This document shows, piece after piece, positions 38,950 through 48,624 of a stretch of DNA of 64,000 nt. This DNA comes from Lentzea guizhouensis (lineage in GTDB: Bacteria; Actinomycetota; Actinomycetes; Mycobacteriales; Pseudonocardiaceae), in NCBI RefSeq assembly GCF_001701025.1, contig NZ_CP016793.1, forward strand, positions 7,750,001 through 7,814,000, written 5' to 3'. How positions within the stretch are numbered: the first letter of the stretch is position 1; each line of letters begins with the position of its first letter. Position numbers and translations under genes: made by a program. The notes under the pieces are model-generated. The model saw only the letters and a program-made list of their open reading frames with translations, ran no database searches and had not been told where the DNA came from.

Positions 38950-39915
38950 CTAGCGGACTACGACGTCGACCTGGCGTGTGGCCGGGTCGTACTCGCCGTC
39001 GGGGGCTGGACGGGTCTCAATGGCGATCAGCGCCGGTGACACGCCCTGGCCCACGAGCTCGTCGCGGACCAGTTCGCCTCGCTTCGTGGCCGTCGCGGGG
39101 TCGGTGCCGTGGGCGACCAGGGTGATCGAGGCGCGTGGTGCGACCAGGAGCATGCGGCCGACGCGGTGGACCAGCACCGGGCCGTGGCCCTCCCACGCCG
39201 TTGTGCCCTGCACGAAGCGGATCGCGCCGTTGCCGTTCACCAGGCGGTTGACCGAGTCGTGCAGCGCCTCGACGTTCAGGTCGCCGATGGTGGTGGACGG
39301 GCCGATCTCGATGCGGTCGGTGACCTGCAGGCCGTTGGCGGCCTGGCGGACGGCGTCGCGGACGGCGGTGGCGCGGTGCTCGTCCGGTACGCGGGCGGCG
39401 ATCGCGACGTGTCCGGTGTGGACGGTCGTGGTCACCTCGGTCACCCTGGCGGACAGGGTGGCCGACACGAGCCTGCCGATCACCGCGGGCGGGATCGGCA
39501 GCGTGCCGCCCAGCCGCAGTGCCGCGGTGACCCGGTGGTCCGCCGTCGGCACCGCGTCGAGCAACGCGCGCCGTTCCGCGTCGTCGGCCACCGCACCCGC
39601 CACCAGGATCTCACCACCGCGCACCGCCACGAGCAGCTGCTCGGGACCGGCCTGGCGGACCTCGGTGCCGGCCACGCCGTCGACGTCGGCGACGACGGCC
39701 CGCACGGCGTCGGCCGAGCGCGGGGCCACCTCGCTGACCACCACCGAACGGCCGCTCACCGCGACGACGCCGTGGTAGCCGGCTTTCTGCAACGCCGAAC
39801 GCACGTCGGCGTCCAGTGAGCGCTCGACGCCACTGCCGTAGACGAACACACCGGTGGCGGCGAGCAGCGCGGGCACCAACAGCCCGCCGATCCAAACCGC
39901 GTGAGGCAAACGCAC
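38950..39915 (-). CDS. ArfA/OmpATb-like envelope protein with BON-type repeats and OmpA-like C-terminus
   Basis: A 321-residue protein: a single N-terminal membrane helix (WIGGLLVPALLAATGVFVYG), several BON-like alpha/beta units (RSALQKAGYHGVVAVSGRSV, VRDAVRQAANGLQVTDRIEI) and an OmpA-like end (ITLVAHGTDPATATKRGELV, DELVGQGVSPALIAIE). This matches the layout of mycobacterial ArfA (OmpATb), implicated in ammonia release and acid response. No strong ribosome site precedes GTG 39915. Operon with the sunset-domain gene. The assignment rests on architecture; sequence similarity looks modest. Confidence 0.68.
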   Translation of the reverse strand: MRLPHAVWIGGLLVPALLAATGVFVYGSGVERSLDADVRSALQKAGYHGVVAVSGRSVVVSEVAPRSADAVRAVVADVDGVAGTEVRQAGPEQLLVAVRGGEILVAGAVADDAERRALLDAVPTADHRVTAALRLGGTLPIPPAVIGRLVSATLSARVTEVTTTVHTGHVAIAARVPDEHRATAVRDAVRQAANGLQVTDRIEIGPSTTIGDLNVEALHDSVNRLVNGNGAIRFVQGTTAWEGHGPVLVHRVGRMLLVAPRASITLVAHGTDPATATKRGELVRDELVGQGVSPALIAIETRPAPDGEYDPATRQVDVVVR

Positions 39916-40053
39916 GGCGAAGGGAGTACCGGACCGCGGGGAGGAAAAGCCAGTCGCTGCCCGCGTTCGGGCCGAACTTCACCCGGTCAGGTGGCGATAG
40001 GCGCCGCCGCAATCCCCTGTACGTGTCGAGTCGATCAACGTAGCGTCGTGGTC

Positions 40054-40415
40054 ATGTGCCGGTACGCCGAGACGCCCTACAAAGTCCACTACGTGTGCGT
40101 GCCGTGCCGCAAGTCCCACAAGTACGCGTGGGACGGCGAGGACCACACCTGCCCGTCGTGCCGCCGGCCGATGACGTTCGCGGGCCACGACTTCGCGGCA
40201 CCGCGGCGCACGGACGACTCCGGGTGGAGGGCCGTGGCCGCGGTGCTGGAGGCCGGGTTGCGGTACGAGGGCTTCGAGACGTGCGGGTGCGGGCGGCGAC
40301 CGGGGTTCCGGCCGCGGACCGGGCCGAGGTGCGGGCGCGGCGGGTCCGGGGGCGGCGGCTGGAGCTGTCGGACGCGGAGGCGCTCGTGGCCCGTGATCCC
40401 GCCGATCTGGCCTGA
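40054..40415 (+). CDS. Small zinc-ribbon protein, frameshifted near the C-terminus
   Basis: MCRYAETPYKVHYVCVPCRK opens a protein with two CxxC knuckles (CVPC and CPSC, residues 15-36) spaced for one zinc ion. It continues MTFAGHDFAAPRRTDDSGWR and a helix (VAAVLEAGLRYEGFETCGCG). Near 40325 one base is missing: the later segment ELSDAEALVARDPADLA is in the next frame and ends at 40415, whereas the unshifted frame runs on as low-quality sequence. Repaired length is about 120 residues. Function unknown; it resembles small actinomycete RNA- or DNA-binding zinc ribbons. Confidence 0.65.
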
Positions 40416-40506
40416 CCCGGCTCACCTGACCCACCCAACCCAATCTCCGCTGCCCGATCCTGAACGCCGGCGGAATGGCACTGGCACGCCCGGTTCGCCG
40501 CGGCTG

Positions 40507-41283
40507 TCAGCCGGTCGGCAACGCGCGCAGGAACGCCGCCAGCCGCTCTTCCAGGTGCGGGCGGACCTCGTCGCCGGTGAAGATCCACGGTGAGCGGGCC
40601 TCCATGCCGGCCACGACCATCTCGCCGACCTCGTCGATGCCGGGGCCGCTCCTGAGGAACGCGTCCACCGCCGGCACGTAGTCGTCGTGCAGCGCCACGG
40701 TGGGGTCGAACGACCTGGTGTTGCGGACGATCTCGGTGTCGACCGGTCCCGGGCACAGCACGCTCACGTCGACGCCGTGCTTGGCGACGGTCAGCCGCAG
40801 CGACTCCGACAGGGCGACGACGGCCGCCTTCGCCGTCGCGTACAACACGTTCGGGTCGGCCACGAGACCCGCGGCCGACGAGGTGTTCACGATGTGGCCG
40901 GCGCCGCGCCTGATCATCCTGGGCAGGAACGTCTGGACGCCATTGACCACGCCGGTCAGGTTGACCGCGAGCGAGAGGTCCCACTTGTCGTAGGTCAGCT
41001 CGGCCGGCACGGAGAACGGCACGATGCCCGCGTTGTTGAACAACAGGTCGACCGGTCCCAGCGCGGCCTCGACCCGGTCGGCGGCCGCGGCGAACGCGAC
41101 CCGGTCCCGCACGTCGAGCGGCACCTCGGCCGCCAGCTCGCCGGCGCTGCTCGCCAGCGCCTCCTCGTCGACGTCGGCCAGCGCGAGGCGCACTCCCCGC
41201 TTGCCCAGCGCGCGGGCGATGCCCAGGCCGATCCCCTGCGCACCGCCGGTGATGAACGCGACCGAACCCGTCCAGTCCCTCAT
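40507..41283 (-). CDS. Short-chain dehydrogenase/reductase
   Basis: A 258-residue classical SDR. NAD(P) motif TGGAQGIGLGIARALG at residues 13-28, Asp in ALADVDEE favouring NAD(H), NNAG in LLFNNAGIVP, catalytic Ser in VNTSSAAGL and YxxxK in YATAKAAVVAL. Substrate unknown. Start ATG 41283 follows GGGAGCACCTCCC, which contains a GGGAG. It is divergent from the broken MFS gene and TetR regulator, with a long inverted repeat between, so it is probably their co-regulated target. Confidence 0.92.
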   Translation of the reverse strand: MRDWTGSVAFITGGAQGIGLGIARALGKRGVRLALADVDEEALASSAGELAAEVPLDVRDRVAFAAAADRVEAALGPVDLLFNNAGIVPFSVPAELTYDKWDLSLAVNLTGVVNGVQTFLPRMIRRGAGHIVNTSSAAGLVADPNVLYATAKAAVVALSESLRLTVAKHGVDVSVLCPGPVDTEIVRNTRSFDPTVALHDDYVPAVDAFLRSGPGIDEVGEMVVAGMEARSPWIFTGDEVRPHLEERLAAFLRALPTG

Positions 41284-41295
41284 GGGAGCACCTCC

Positions 41296-41332
41296 CTGTG
41301 TTGAGCGATCGACACTATGTCAGTCAACACAG
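41296..41332. promoter_or_regulatory. Inverted repeat at the SDR/MFS divergent promoter
   Basis: CTGTGTTGA (41296-41304) and TCAACACAG (41324-41332) are exact reverse complements separated by 19 bp. They occupy the 62-bp gap between divergent starts at 41283 and 41346. A likely operator for the TetR protein encoded at 42337-42963. Confidence 0.55.
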
Positions 41333-41345
41333 TACGCTGCTCAGC

Positions 41346-42340
41346 ATGCCATCGACCTCGGAAGCACCGGTGCTGACACTCGGCCAGGTGCTCAAGACCG
41401 GAGGGCGCGCCGTGCTCGGCGTCCTCGTCGGCCTGCAGGTGCTCGACTCCGTCGACAACGTGATGTTCGTGGTGTTCGCCAAGAGGGCCGATCCAGACCT
41501 CGCTGCTCGTCGACACCTACCCGCGGGCAGGCCGTGGGCGTGCTCGGACTGCACCGCGCCGCGAACCGCGGGGTCGTCGTCGGCCGCTGCTGGCCGGCGT
41601 TCGCCGCGGTGCCGGCGGGCAGGAAGCGTGGCGGTGGCGTTCGGCCCTCGGTGCCGGGCTGCTGCTCGCCTGGCCGCGCTGCGGTTGCCGGAACCGGTGC
41701 GCGCACAGGAGCCGGGCGTGGGAAGCGTTGCGGCAGCTGCGGAGGATCCGCACCTACGTGCTCGTGACGGCGCTCTCCGCGTTCGGCATGGGTGTCGCGA
41801 CCTTGCCGACCTACCTCTCGCTCGTGTTGGAGGACCACCTCGGCCAGGGCGCGGCCGAGGGCGTGATCACGAGCGTGTGCGCCGTCGGCGGCCTGCTCGG
41901 CGCCGCTCTGGCGGGCGCTGAGCGACCGCCTGTTCCGGCGCAGCCCGGCCGCGTGCGTGCACCTGGCGGCCGCGGCGATCACGGTGCTGGGCATCGGGTT
42001 CGCGGTGCAGGCCTACGCGCCGGACGTCGCCACCTACGTCGTCGTCGGCATGCTCACCCAGGCCATGACGTACGCCGGGATCATCACGCTGAGCCTGGTC
42101 GTGGCCGCGGTGACGCCGCCGGGGATCCGCGCGACGGCGTTCGCGATCGTCGGCGTCGCCGTCGCACTCGTCGGCGGGCTCGGCGGCGCGTTCGTCACCG
42201 CCGTCGCCGAGGCGGCTTGGGGCGTGCGGCCCGCGATCGCCGTGGTCGCGCCGCTCACGTGCGTCGTGGCCGGACTGGTCCTGCTGACGTGCACCCGCCA
42301 CCTGCGCCGCGACATCACCACGAACGGCGATCTACGATGA
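41346..42340 (+). pseudogene. Decayed MFS transporter
   Basis: Recognisable MFS pieces lie in different frames: the N-terminus MPSTSEAPVLTLGQVLKTGG with first membrane helix up to NVMFVVFAK; a helix 2-like VGVLGLHRAANRGVVVG; then RTYVLVTALSAFGMGVATLP and VITSVCAVGGLLGAALAG; and finally LSDRLFRRSPAACVHLAAAA to the end at 42340, including PGIRATAFAIVGVAVALVGG. At least three frame changes are needed and about two to four helices seem missing (332 codons against over 400 for the family). The stop overlaps the TetR start (ATGA), so the pair was once an exporter with its repressor. Confidence 0.78.
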
Positions 42341-42963
42341 CCCGCGTGACCTCACCAGGGCAGCGCCGGATCGACGAGATCGGCGACGAGAGCCGCCGCC
42401 GCATCCTGGACGCCGCCGAGGAGCTCTTCGCCGAACGCGGCTTCGACCGCACGTCCTTTGTGGACATCGCGAGGCGCTCGGGCATCAGCCGCGGCTCGAT
42501 CCCGTGGCACTTCAAGAACAAGGACGGCTTGGTGATGGCCGTCGTCGAGCGCGTGATCGACCGCACCTGGCCGGCCGAGCGCTACCAGCACGCCCCGCCG
42601 CTCGCCGAGGTGTTCGCCGAAACCGCCGAGCTCCTGCGCGGCGGCAGCTCCGCGCTGTTGTTCATGGTCCTGGTCGAGGTGCTCGGCGACCGCGGCACGG
42701 TGACCGAGCAGTACCGCGAGTTCTTCCACCGCCGCCGCGAGGGCATCGAGGTCCTGCTGCGCCTGCAACGCCCGGACGGCGTCGACCCGGAAGTGGCGGC
42801 CGGTCAGGAACGCGCCGCCGCGGTGGCGCTCAACGGCGCGCTGCTGGGCATCCACCTGCAGGCCCTCGTCGACCCGGACAACGTCGACCTGGACGCCGCG
42901 CTGATCTCGATGGCGACGATGTTCGACCGCAACCTCGCGGACGTGTGGCGCACGTCAGACTGA
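42337..42963 (+). CDS. TetR/AcrR-family regulator
   Basis: A 208-residue TetR protein. Helix-turn-helix: SRRRILDAAEELFAERGFDR, SFVDIARRSGISRGSIPWHF, KNKDGLVMAVVERV. The C-terminal ligand domain is all-helical. It is coupled to the broken MFS gene and likely represses it and the divergent SDR through the inverted repeat at 41296-41332. Its 3' end overlaps the convergent decarboxylase remnant by nine bases. Confidence 0.92.
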   Translation: MTRVTSPGQRRIDEIGDESRRRILDAAEELFAERGFDRTSFVDIARRSGISRGSIPWHFKNKDGLVMAVVERVIDRTWPAERYQHAPPLAEVFAETAELLRGGSSALLFMVLVEVLGDRGTVTEQYREFFHRRREGIEVLLRLQRPDGVDPEVAAGQERAAAVALNGALLGIHLQALVDPDNVDLDAALISMATMFDRNLADVWRTSD

Positions 42964-43855
42964 GGCGGTGCGCAGCCGGTCGACGACCAGGTCGATGTCG
43001 GCGGCGCTGGTGCGGTGGTTGGTGATGCACGCCCGGATGCCACGGCTGCCGTTCACCAGCACCGGTCCGAGCAACGCCACGTTCTCGGCGGCGAGGGTCT
43101 CCAGCAACGCCGTGTGATCCGCGCCTTCGACCTCGAAGCACACGGCGGTCAACGTGACCGGTGCGAGCAGCGTGATCCCGGGGATGGTGCTGATGCCTTG
43201 CGCCAGCCGCTGCGCGAGGTCGAGGGTGCGTTCGTTGGCGGCGCGGAAAGCGTCCACTCCGAACACCTGCAGCGCGCTCCACACCTTGAAGGCTTTGAAA
43301 CTGCGGGAAAGTTGCGGCCCGTAGACACCGTGCCGCAGGTCGCCACGACACACCACGGCGTGCGGCCGTTCCGCCGGTCCTCGTCGACGCTGCGGTGCGC
43401 TTCGACGGAGGTGTAGACGACGAGCGGCGGTGCGTTGCGCTGCAGGCCTTTCTTGCGAAAGTCGGGCACGCGGTCGTGCAGCGCGGTGGCGAGCGCCTGG
43501 AGCGTGGCGAGCGAACCACCGCCGGTGACAGCTGCCCGAAATTGCAGTTCTGGTTGATCGCAGCTGCCAGCGCCTCGGCGTACGGCGCGATGCCGTTGGG
43601 CGGGCCGAGGACGTAGGCCAGGAACCGCGGGTGCGCGACCGTGCTCGAGTTGGGCAGGATCGTGTCCTCCCAACGGTCGAACAACGCGCCGACCCCGATC
43701 CCCTGCTCCGGCATCGGGGTGCGCAGCAGCTCGGCCAGCTGCTCGCGGTCGGGTTCCGGAAGCACCTCGGCTTTGGCCAGCCCACGCTCGTAGCTGTCCA
43801 GCAGCGCAAGTAGGCGGGTGCCGGCGCGGTCGCTGGAGGAGGCCGGAGTGATCAC
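42955..43855 (-). pseudogene. Remnant of a PLP-dependent group II (aromatic amino acid-type) decarboxylase
   Basis: Starting at GTG 43855, MITPASSSDRAGTRLLALLD and NSSTVAHPRFLAYVLGPPNG match the decarboxylase N-terminus. The next pieces are in other frames: TGGGSLATLQALATALHDR, VVYTSVEAHRSVDEDRRNG, TPWCVVATCGTVSTG, then GPQLSRSFKAFKVWSALQVF to the C-terminus. Compared with the usual 450-480 residue enzyme, segments are missing after SPAV (about 25-30 residues), after EAHRSVD (about 30) and after GTVSTG (about 110). The last gap removes the PLP-binding lysine (normally in a DPHKW-like motif), so no active enzyme can be made. Confidence 0.8.
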
Positions 43856-43992
43856 CGGCTGCCACGCCGCCGTAGCAGCTCTACATGTCGGCGCTCACGC
43901 GGCTGCCGGGGGTGGCGCGGACGAACTCGCAGTTCCCGATGAAGACGGTGAAATGAGTCAGCTCCAGCAGTGAGTCAGGTCCCAGCGGTGAG

Positions 43993-46880
43993 TCAGGCCA
44001 GGTCCTCCGCCTGCAGCTCCGCCCTCGACGACACCCCGAGCTTGCGCAGCACCCGCGCCGCGTGCTGCTCCACCGTGCGCGGCGACAGGAACAGCACGTC
44101 CGCGATCTTCCGGTTCGTGTGCCCGGCGGCGAGCAGCCGGGCGACCTCCTGCTCGCGCGGCGACAGCTCGTTGCCGTACCCGCGGCGGCCGCGGCGGGAC
44201 GGTTTGCCGCCGCCGATGCTGCGCAGCAGGTGCCGGCACCGGGCCGCGTCCCTGGTCGCGCCGAGGGCGTCGAACGTGTCGACCAGCGAGGACAGGATCT
44301 CGGACGCCTTCTCGTGTTCGGTCGGCAGCAAGCACGCCGCCTCCCGTTCCGCCACCAGCGCCGTGAGGTACGGCGCCGGCAACTCCGAGTAACGGTCGGC
44401 CGCCTCCCGGTACAGCGCCACCGCCACGTCCAGCTGACCACGGGCCTCGGCCAGCCTCGCTCGGCACTGGGCCAGTGCTGCCACCGCCATCGGTGCGTCG
44501 CGACCGGCAACACCGGCGGCGATCTCGGCGATCAACGTCTCCGCGTCCGTTTCCCGGCCCGCCGCGAGGAACGTGGCCACCGCGACCGGGCCCAGCTCGG
44601 TCGCCCACACCCACACGCCCTTCGCGCGCACGATGGCGACGCCGCGGTCGACGTCCACGCACGCGCGGGTGACCTCGTCCTGCGCCAGCATCGTCCAGGC
44701 CAGGGCGGCGCAGCCGGCGATGGCGACCGGGGCGATCGACTCCTCCGGGGCGAACGCGCCGGTCTCGGTCAGGTGGCTGGTGGCCTCCGCCCACTCGCCT
44801 CGGGCGGCCGCGAGCGAACCCAGGACCAGGCAGAGCTCGCTGGCGACCGGGAACAGGTCGCGGTAGGAGTCGAGCAGGGTCTGGGCGCGGTCGGCGAGGC
44901 CGTCCCAGCGACCGGTCAGCCAGTCGAGGCGGACGCGGGTGGCCTGGGCGGTGCTCGCGACGAACGGGGCGCCGCACTCGGCGGCGAAGCGCAGGCCGTC
45001 GCGCAGGAAGTCGCCGCACAGGTCGAGATGGCCGGTGGTGGTGAGGGCGTCGGCCAGGTTGCAGTGGGCGCGGGCGAGCTGGCGGAGCTCGCCCGGGGTC
45101 GACACGGGCGGGAAGTCCAGCGAGGCGAGCACGGACGGGTCGCCGGTGTGCATCTTCGAGCCGAGCTGGTTGGCGTACAGCGACAGGTTCAGCTCGCGGT
45201 CGTCGGTGGCCTCGCGGCAGCGGTCGACGAGGTCGAGCCACGGCGTGAACTCGCTCAACGGAGTCGTGCCGAGGTACGGCAGGCCCAGCACGGCGGCACC
45301 ACGAGCGGCCAGGTCCGGGCGTTCGTCCAGGTCGGCGACCGCGCGTTCGATCTCGGCGCGGGCCTCCTCGACGCCGCCGGCCTGGCGGATCAGCAGCAGG
45401 CCGCGGAACAGGCGCACCTCACCGCGCGCGGACACGGACAGGCGGCGGTCGGACAGCAGCCGTTCCAGCGCCTCGGTCGGGTCGTGCTGGTCGAGGCCGC
45501 GGTGGGCGACCTCGCCGAGCTTGACCGCCAGCCGGTCCACGTCGGCGGCGGGCACGGCCGGGTCGCGCAGGAGTCGTTGCAGCAGGGTGGTGGCGGTGCC
45601 GGCGTCGCCCCGTTCGGCGGCGCGGTCGGCGGCGGCCTCCCCGAACCGCAGCCACGCGGCCGTCTGACCGGCGCGTTCGCTGTGTTCGGCGAGCTGCACC
45701 AACGGCAGCGGCTCGACCTGCAGCAACGCCTCGACCGCGCGGTTGTGCAGCTGCTGGCGATCGGGACCGCTCAACGTGTCGTAGACGGCCTGGCGTGCCA
45801 ACGCGTGCCGGAAGCCGTAGCTGCGTGCGTCGACCTCGTGCAGGACGTGACCGGTCAGTGCGTGTGTCAACGCCGCGCGCACGCGACCTTCCCCGATCGC
45901 CGCCACCGCACCGAGCAGCTCAGCGGACGCAGGCGCGCCGAGCACAGCCGCCGCCTGCACCAGCCGGGTCGCGGTCACCGGCAACGCCGCCAGCCGCTCG
46001 GCCATCGCGTCGCAGCAGCACCGGCACGTCCACGTGGTCGAGCAGCCGCGGCCGTGGCGCGTCGGCGTGCACCGCGCCGCGGGTTCCGCAGCGCGCGCAG
46101 CGTCTCCTCGACCACGAACGGGATGCCCGCCGTGCGTTCGTGCAGCTTGGCGGCGAACTCGGCGGACACCGGCTCGCCGTCCAGGATGGCCGACGTCAGC
46201 GCCCGCACCTCGGCCACGTCCAGCGGCCCGAGCTCCAGCACCGCGCTCGTGGTGCCACCCGGCGGCCGGTACGCCGAGCCCAACGGCACCCCGCCCGGCA
46301 CGTCCTCACGCCGGTAGGTGACCACGATCGACAGGTTCGGTGGCGGGTCGCCCATCAGGAACCGCAGCAGCTGCCGCGTGCCGTCGTCGGCCCAGTGCAG
46401 GTCCTCCACGACCAGCAGCACCGGTCCGAGCACGCTGACCAGCTCCCGCACCGCGCGGAACACCCGGTGCCGCTCGGCCCGCGGGTCACCGGTCGGCGGT
46501 GGCGGGGGCGGCAGGTGCTCGGCGATCTCCGGCAGCAACGCCCCGAGCACCCCGGTGACCGGGCTGAGCCGCGGGTGGCGGGCCAGGCGTTCGGTGCAGT
46601 CGCGCAACGCCTCCAGCACCGCGCCGTACGGGAACGGCTCCCCCACCGGCTGGCAGTGCCCGATCAGGACGGCGATCGGCCCGAGGTCGGAGTCGAGCAG
46701 CTCGCGCACCAGCCGGGACTTCCCGACACCTGCCTCGCCCTCGACCATGACCACGGCCGGTTGCCTCGGCACGGCGGCGCGCAGCGTGCCGAGTTGGTCA
46801 CCCCGCCCCACGAGCACCGGGGAGCTGGTCCGCACCAGCGCGGCGGGGCCGGGCCGACGCTGGCTCGGTGTCCGACTCAT
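43993..46880 (-). CDS. LAL-type LuxR regulator with N-terminal AAA ATPase; frame disrupted
   Basis: About 960 residues if repaired. From ATG 46880: MSRTPSQRRPGPAALVRTSS, Walker A EGEAGVGKSRLVREL, Walker B LLVVEDLHWADDGT, sensor LSIVVTYRRED and a helical domain. From about 46005: MAERLAALPVTATRLVQAAA, then TPR-like helices and a C-terminal LuxR helix-turn-helix (LSPREQEVARLLAAGHTNRK, SPRTVEQHAARVLRKLGVSS). Between about 46090 and 46012 the frame changes twice; HADAPRPRLLDHVDVPVLL bridges the parts in a third frame. The upstream half alone would lack DNA binding. It is divergent from the secreted subtilase pair and may regulate it. Confidence 0.85.
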
Positions 46881-46894
46881 CCGGACTGATCTTA

Positions 46895-46915
46895 GGGCCT
46901 GTGTCGAACAGGCCC
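46895..46915. promoter_or_regulatory. 8-bp hairpin/operator near the LuxR regulator start
   Basis: GGGCCTGT (46895-46902) and ACAGGCCC (46908-46915) are exact reverse complements with a 5-nt loop, 15 bp upstream of the LuxR-family gene start. An autoregulatory operator or leader hairpin are both possible. Confidence 0.4.
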
Positions 46916-46929
46916 CAGGCGAAAGACGG

Positions 46930-46960
46930 GTATCCCTACGTAGTGATGTCCGGATTGTTC
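46930..46960 (+). promoter_or_regulatory. Shared 31-nt upstream element, copy 1 (subtilase pair)
   Basis: GTATCCCTACGTA, 10 unrelated bases, then GATTGTTC, ending 80 bases before the subtilase start at 47041. The same blocks with the same spacing occur upstream of the trypsin-like protease at 50266-50296. See copy 2. It is probably a promoter or activator site common to the secreted proteases. Confidence 0.55.
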
Positions 46961-47040
46961 GCGGTCCGAGCGCGCTCGATGGTGATCCGCACGAGGCCGT
47001 CCACTCCCCTGCCGAGACGGCCCAGAACGGAGAACACGAG

Positions 47041-48603
47041 ATGCGACTCGATCGCACAACCCGCCGGTTGGTCACGGCCGGGCTCGGCGTGGCCGTGCTC
47101 GCCGCGGTCGCCAGCCCCGCGTCGGCCCAGCAGGGCACGGTCAAGACCGCCGAGCAGCCCGTGGCCGGCAGCTACATCGTGGTGTTCAAGGACGGTGCCA
47201 CGGACGCCCCGACCACGAACGCCAAGGCGCTCGACCTCGCCCGCAAGCACGGCGGGAAGGTCAGCAACACCTACGTCGCGTCCGTGCGCGGTTTCGCCGT
47301 GAAGCTCGACGAGGCCGCCGCCCGCCGGCTCGCGGCCGACCCGCAGGTCGACTACGTGCAGCAGGACGGCTGGGCCCGCATCTCCGACACCCAGACCAAC
47401 CCGACCTGGGGCCTCGACCGGGTCGACCAGGCGAACCTGCCGCTCGACCAGCGCTTCACCTACCCGAACACGGCGTCCAACGTCACCGCGTACATCCTGG
47501 ACACCGGCATCTACAAGGCGCACACCGAGTTCGAGGGCCGCGCCAAGGACGGCTACGACTTCATCGACAACGACCCGGACGCCTCGGACTGCCAGGGCCA
47601 CGGCACGCACGTGGCGGGCACGGTCGGCTCGAAGACCTACGGCGTGGCCAAGAAGGTCAACCTGGTCGGCGTGCGCGTGCTCGACTGCAACGGCAGCGGG
47701 CAGTACTCGCAGATCATCAAGGGCATCGATTGGGTCGCCCAGAACGCGAAGAAGCCGGCCGTGGCGAACATGAGCCTCGGCGGCGGCGCGGACTCCACCG
47801 TGGACAACGCGGTGAAGCGCGCGATCGCGGCCGGCGTGACGTTCGGCCTGGCGGCGGGCAACAACAACGGCGACGCCTGCCAGACCTCCCCGGCCCGCAC
47901 GCCCGAGGGCATCACCGTGGCCGCCAGCGACTCCGCGGACAAGCGCTCGATCTACACCGGCGGGCAGGCCTCGAACTGGGGCTCGTGCGTCGACATCTTC
48001 GGGCCCGGCTCGAACATCACCTCGACGAAGAACGGCGGCGGCACGACGTCGATGGGCGGCACCTCGATGGCCACCCCGCACGTCGTGGGCGCGGCCGCGT
48101 TGTACCTCTCGGCGAACCCTTCCGCCACCCCTGCCCAGGTCCGCGACGCGCTGGTGACCAACTCGACTCCGGACAAGATCTCGGACACCAAGGGCTCGCC
48201 GAACAAGCTGCTCAACATCAGCTTCATCGGTGGCGGCGGCCCCGACCCCGAGCCGTGCACCGCGGCCACGAACGGCGACGACGTGTCCATCCCGGACACC
48301 GGCACCGCCGTCTCCTCGCCGGTGACCGTGTCGAACTGCACGGGCAAGGCGTCCACCGCGACCAAGGTGAAGGTCGACGTCAACCACACCTACACCGGTG
48401 ACCTGGCCATCGACCTGGTCGGTCCGTCCGGCGCGAAGTTCAGCCTCAAGAAGACGGGCGGCGCGTCGTCGTCGGCCGGGATCCACGAGACCTACACCGT
48501 CGACGCGTCCGCGGAGAACCGCAACGGCACGTGGAAGCTGCAGGTCACCGACGTGTGGACCTACGACACCGGCAACATCGACACGTGGACCCTGACGTTC
48601 TGA
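47041..48603 (+). CDS. Secreted S8 subtilisin-like serine peptidase with C-terminal P-domain
   Basis: A 520-residue preproprotease. Sec signal MRLDRTTRRLVTAGLGVAVL, cleavage near ASPASA at 29; I9 propeptide (SYIVVFKDGATD onward); catalytic domain of the proteinase K type with Asp154 (AYILDTGI), His187 (QGHGTHVAGT), oxyanion Asn in LAAGNNNGD and Ser342 (GGTSMATPH); then a short GGGGPDPEP linker and a P-domain (NGDDVSIPDTGTAV, HTYTGDLAIDLVGP, ending NIDTWTLTF). It degrades extracellular protein. The P-domain closely matches that of the next gene and of the M28 peptidase at the window start. It precedes a paralogue by 21 bp, forming an operon. Confidence 0.95.
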   Translation: MRLDRTTRRLVTAGLGVAVLAAVASPASAQQGTVKTAEQPVAGSYIVVFKDGATDAPTTNAKALDLARKHGGKVSNTYVASVRGFAVKLDEAAARRLAADPQVDYVQQDGWARISDTQTNPTWGLDRVDQANLPLDQRFTYPNTASNVTAYILDTGIYKAHTEFEGRAKDGYDFIDNDPDASDCQGHGTHVAGTVGSKTYGVAKKVNLVGVRVLDCNGSGQYSQIIKGIDWVAQNAKKPAVANMSLGGGADSTVDNAVKRAIAAGVTFGLAAGNNNGDACQTSPARTPEGITVAASDSADKRSIYTGGQASNWGSCVDIFGPGSNITSTKNGGGTTSMGGTSMATPHVVGAAALYLSANPSATPAQVRDALVTNSTPDKISDTKGSPNKLLNISFIGGGGPDPEPCTAATNGDDVSIPDTGTAVSSPVTVSNCTGKASTATKVKVDVNHTYTGDLAIDLVGPSGAKFSLKKTGGASSSAGIHETYTVDASAENRNGTWKLQVTDVWTYDTGNIDTWTLTF

Positions 48604-48624
48604 CGACGCCCGGAAGGACCTGTC

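Noticed and set aside
43960..43995. Short direct repeats (GTGAGTCAGG) after the LuxR gene
   Set aside because: Only two imperfect copies; no sign of an attachment site, insertion sequence end or operator.
44062..46317. A 751-codon plus-strand frame opposite the LuxR ATPase
   Set aside because: Antisense shadow; the LuxR helix-turn-helix and Walker motifs are on the minus strand.
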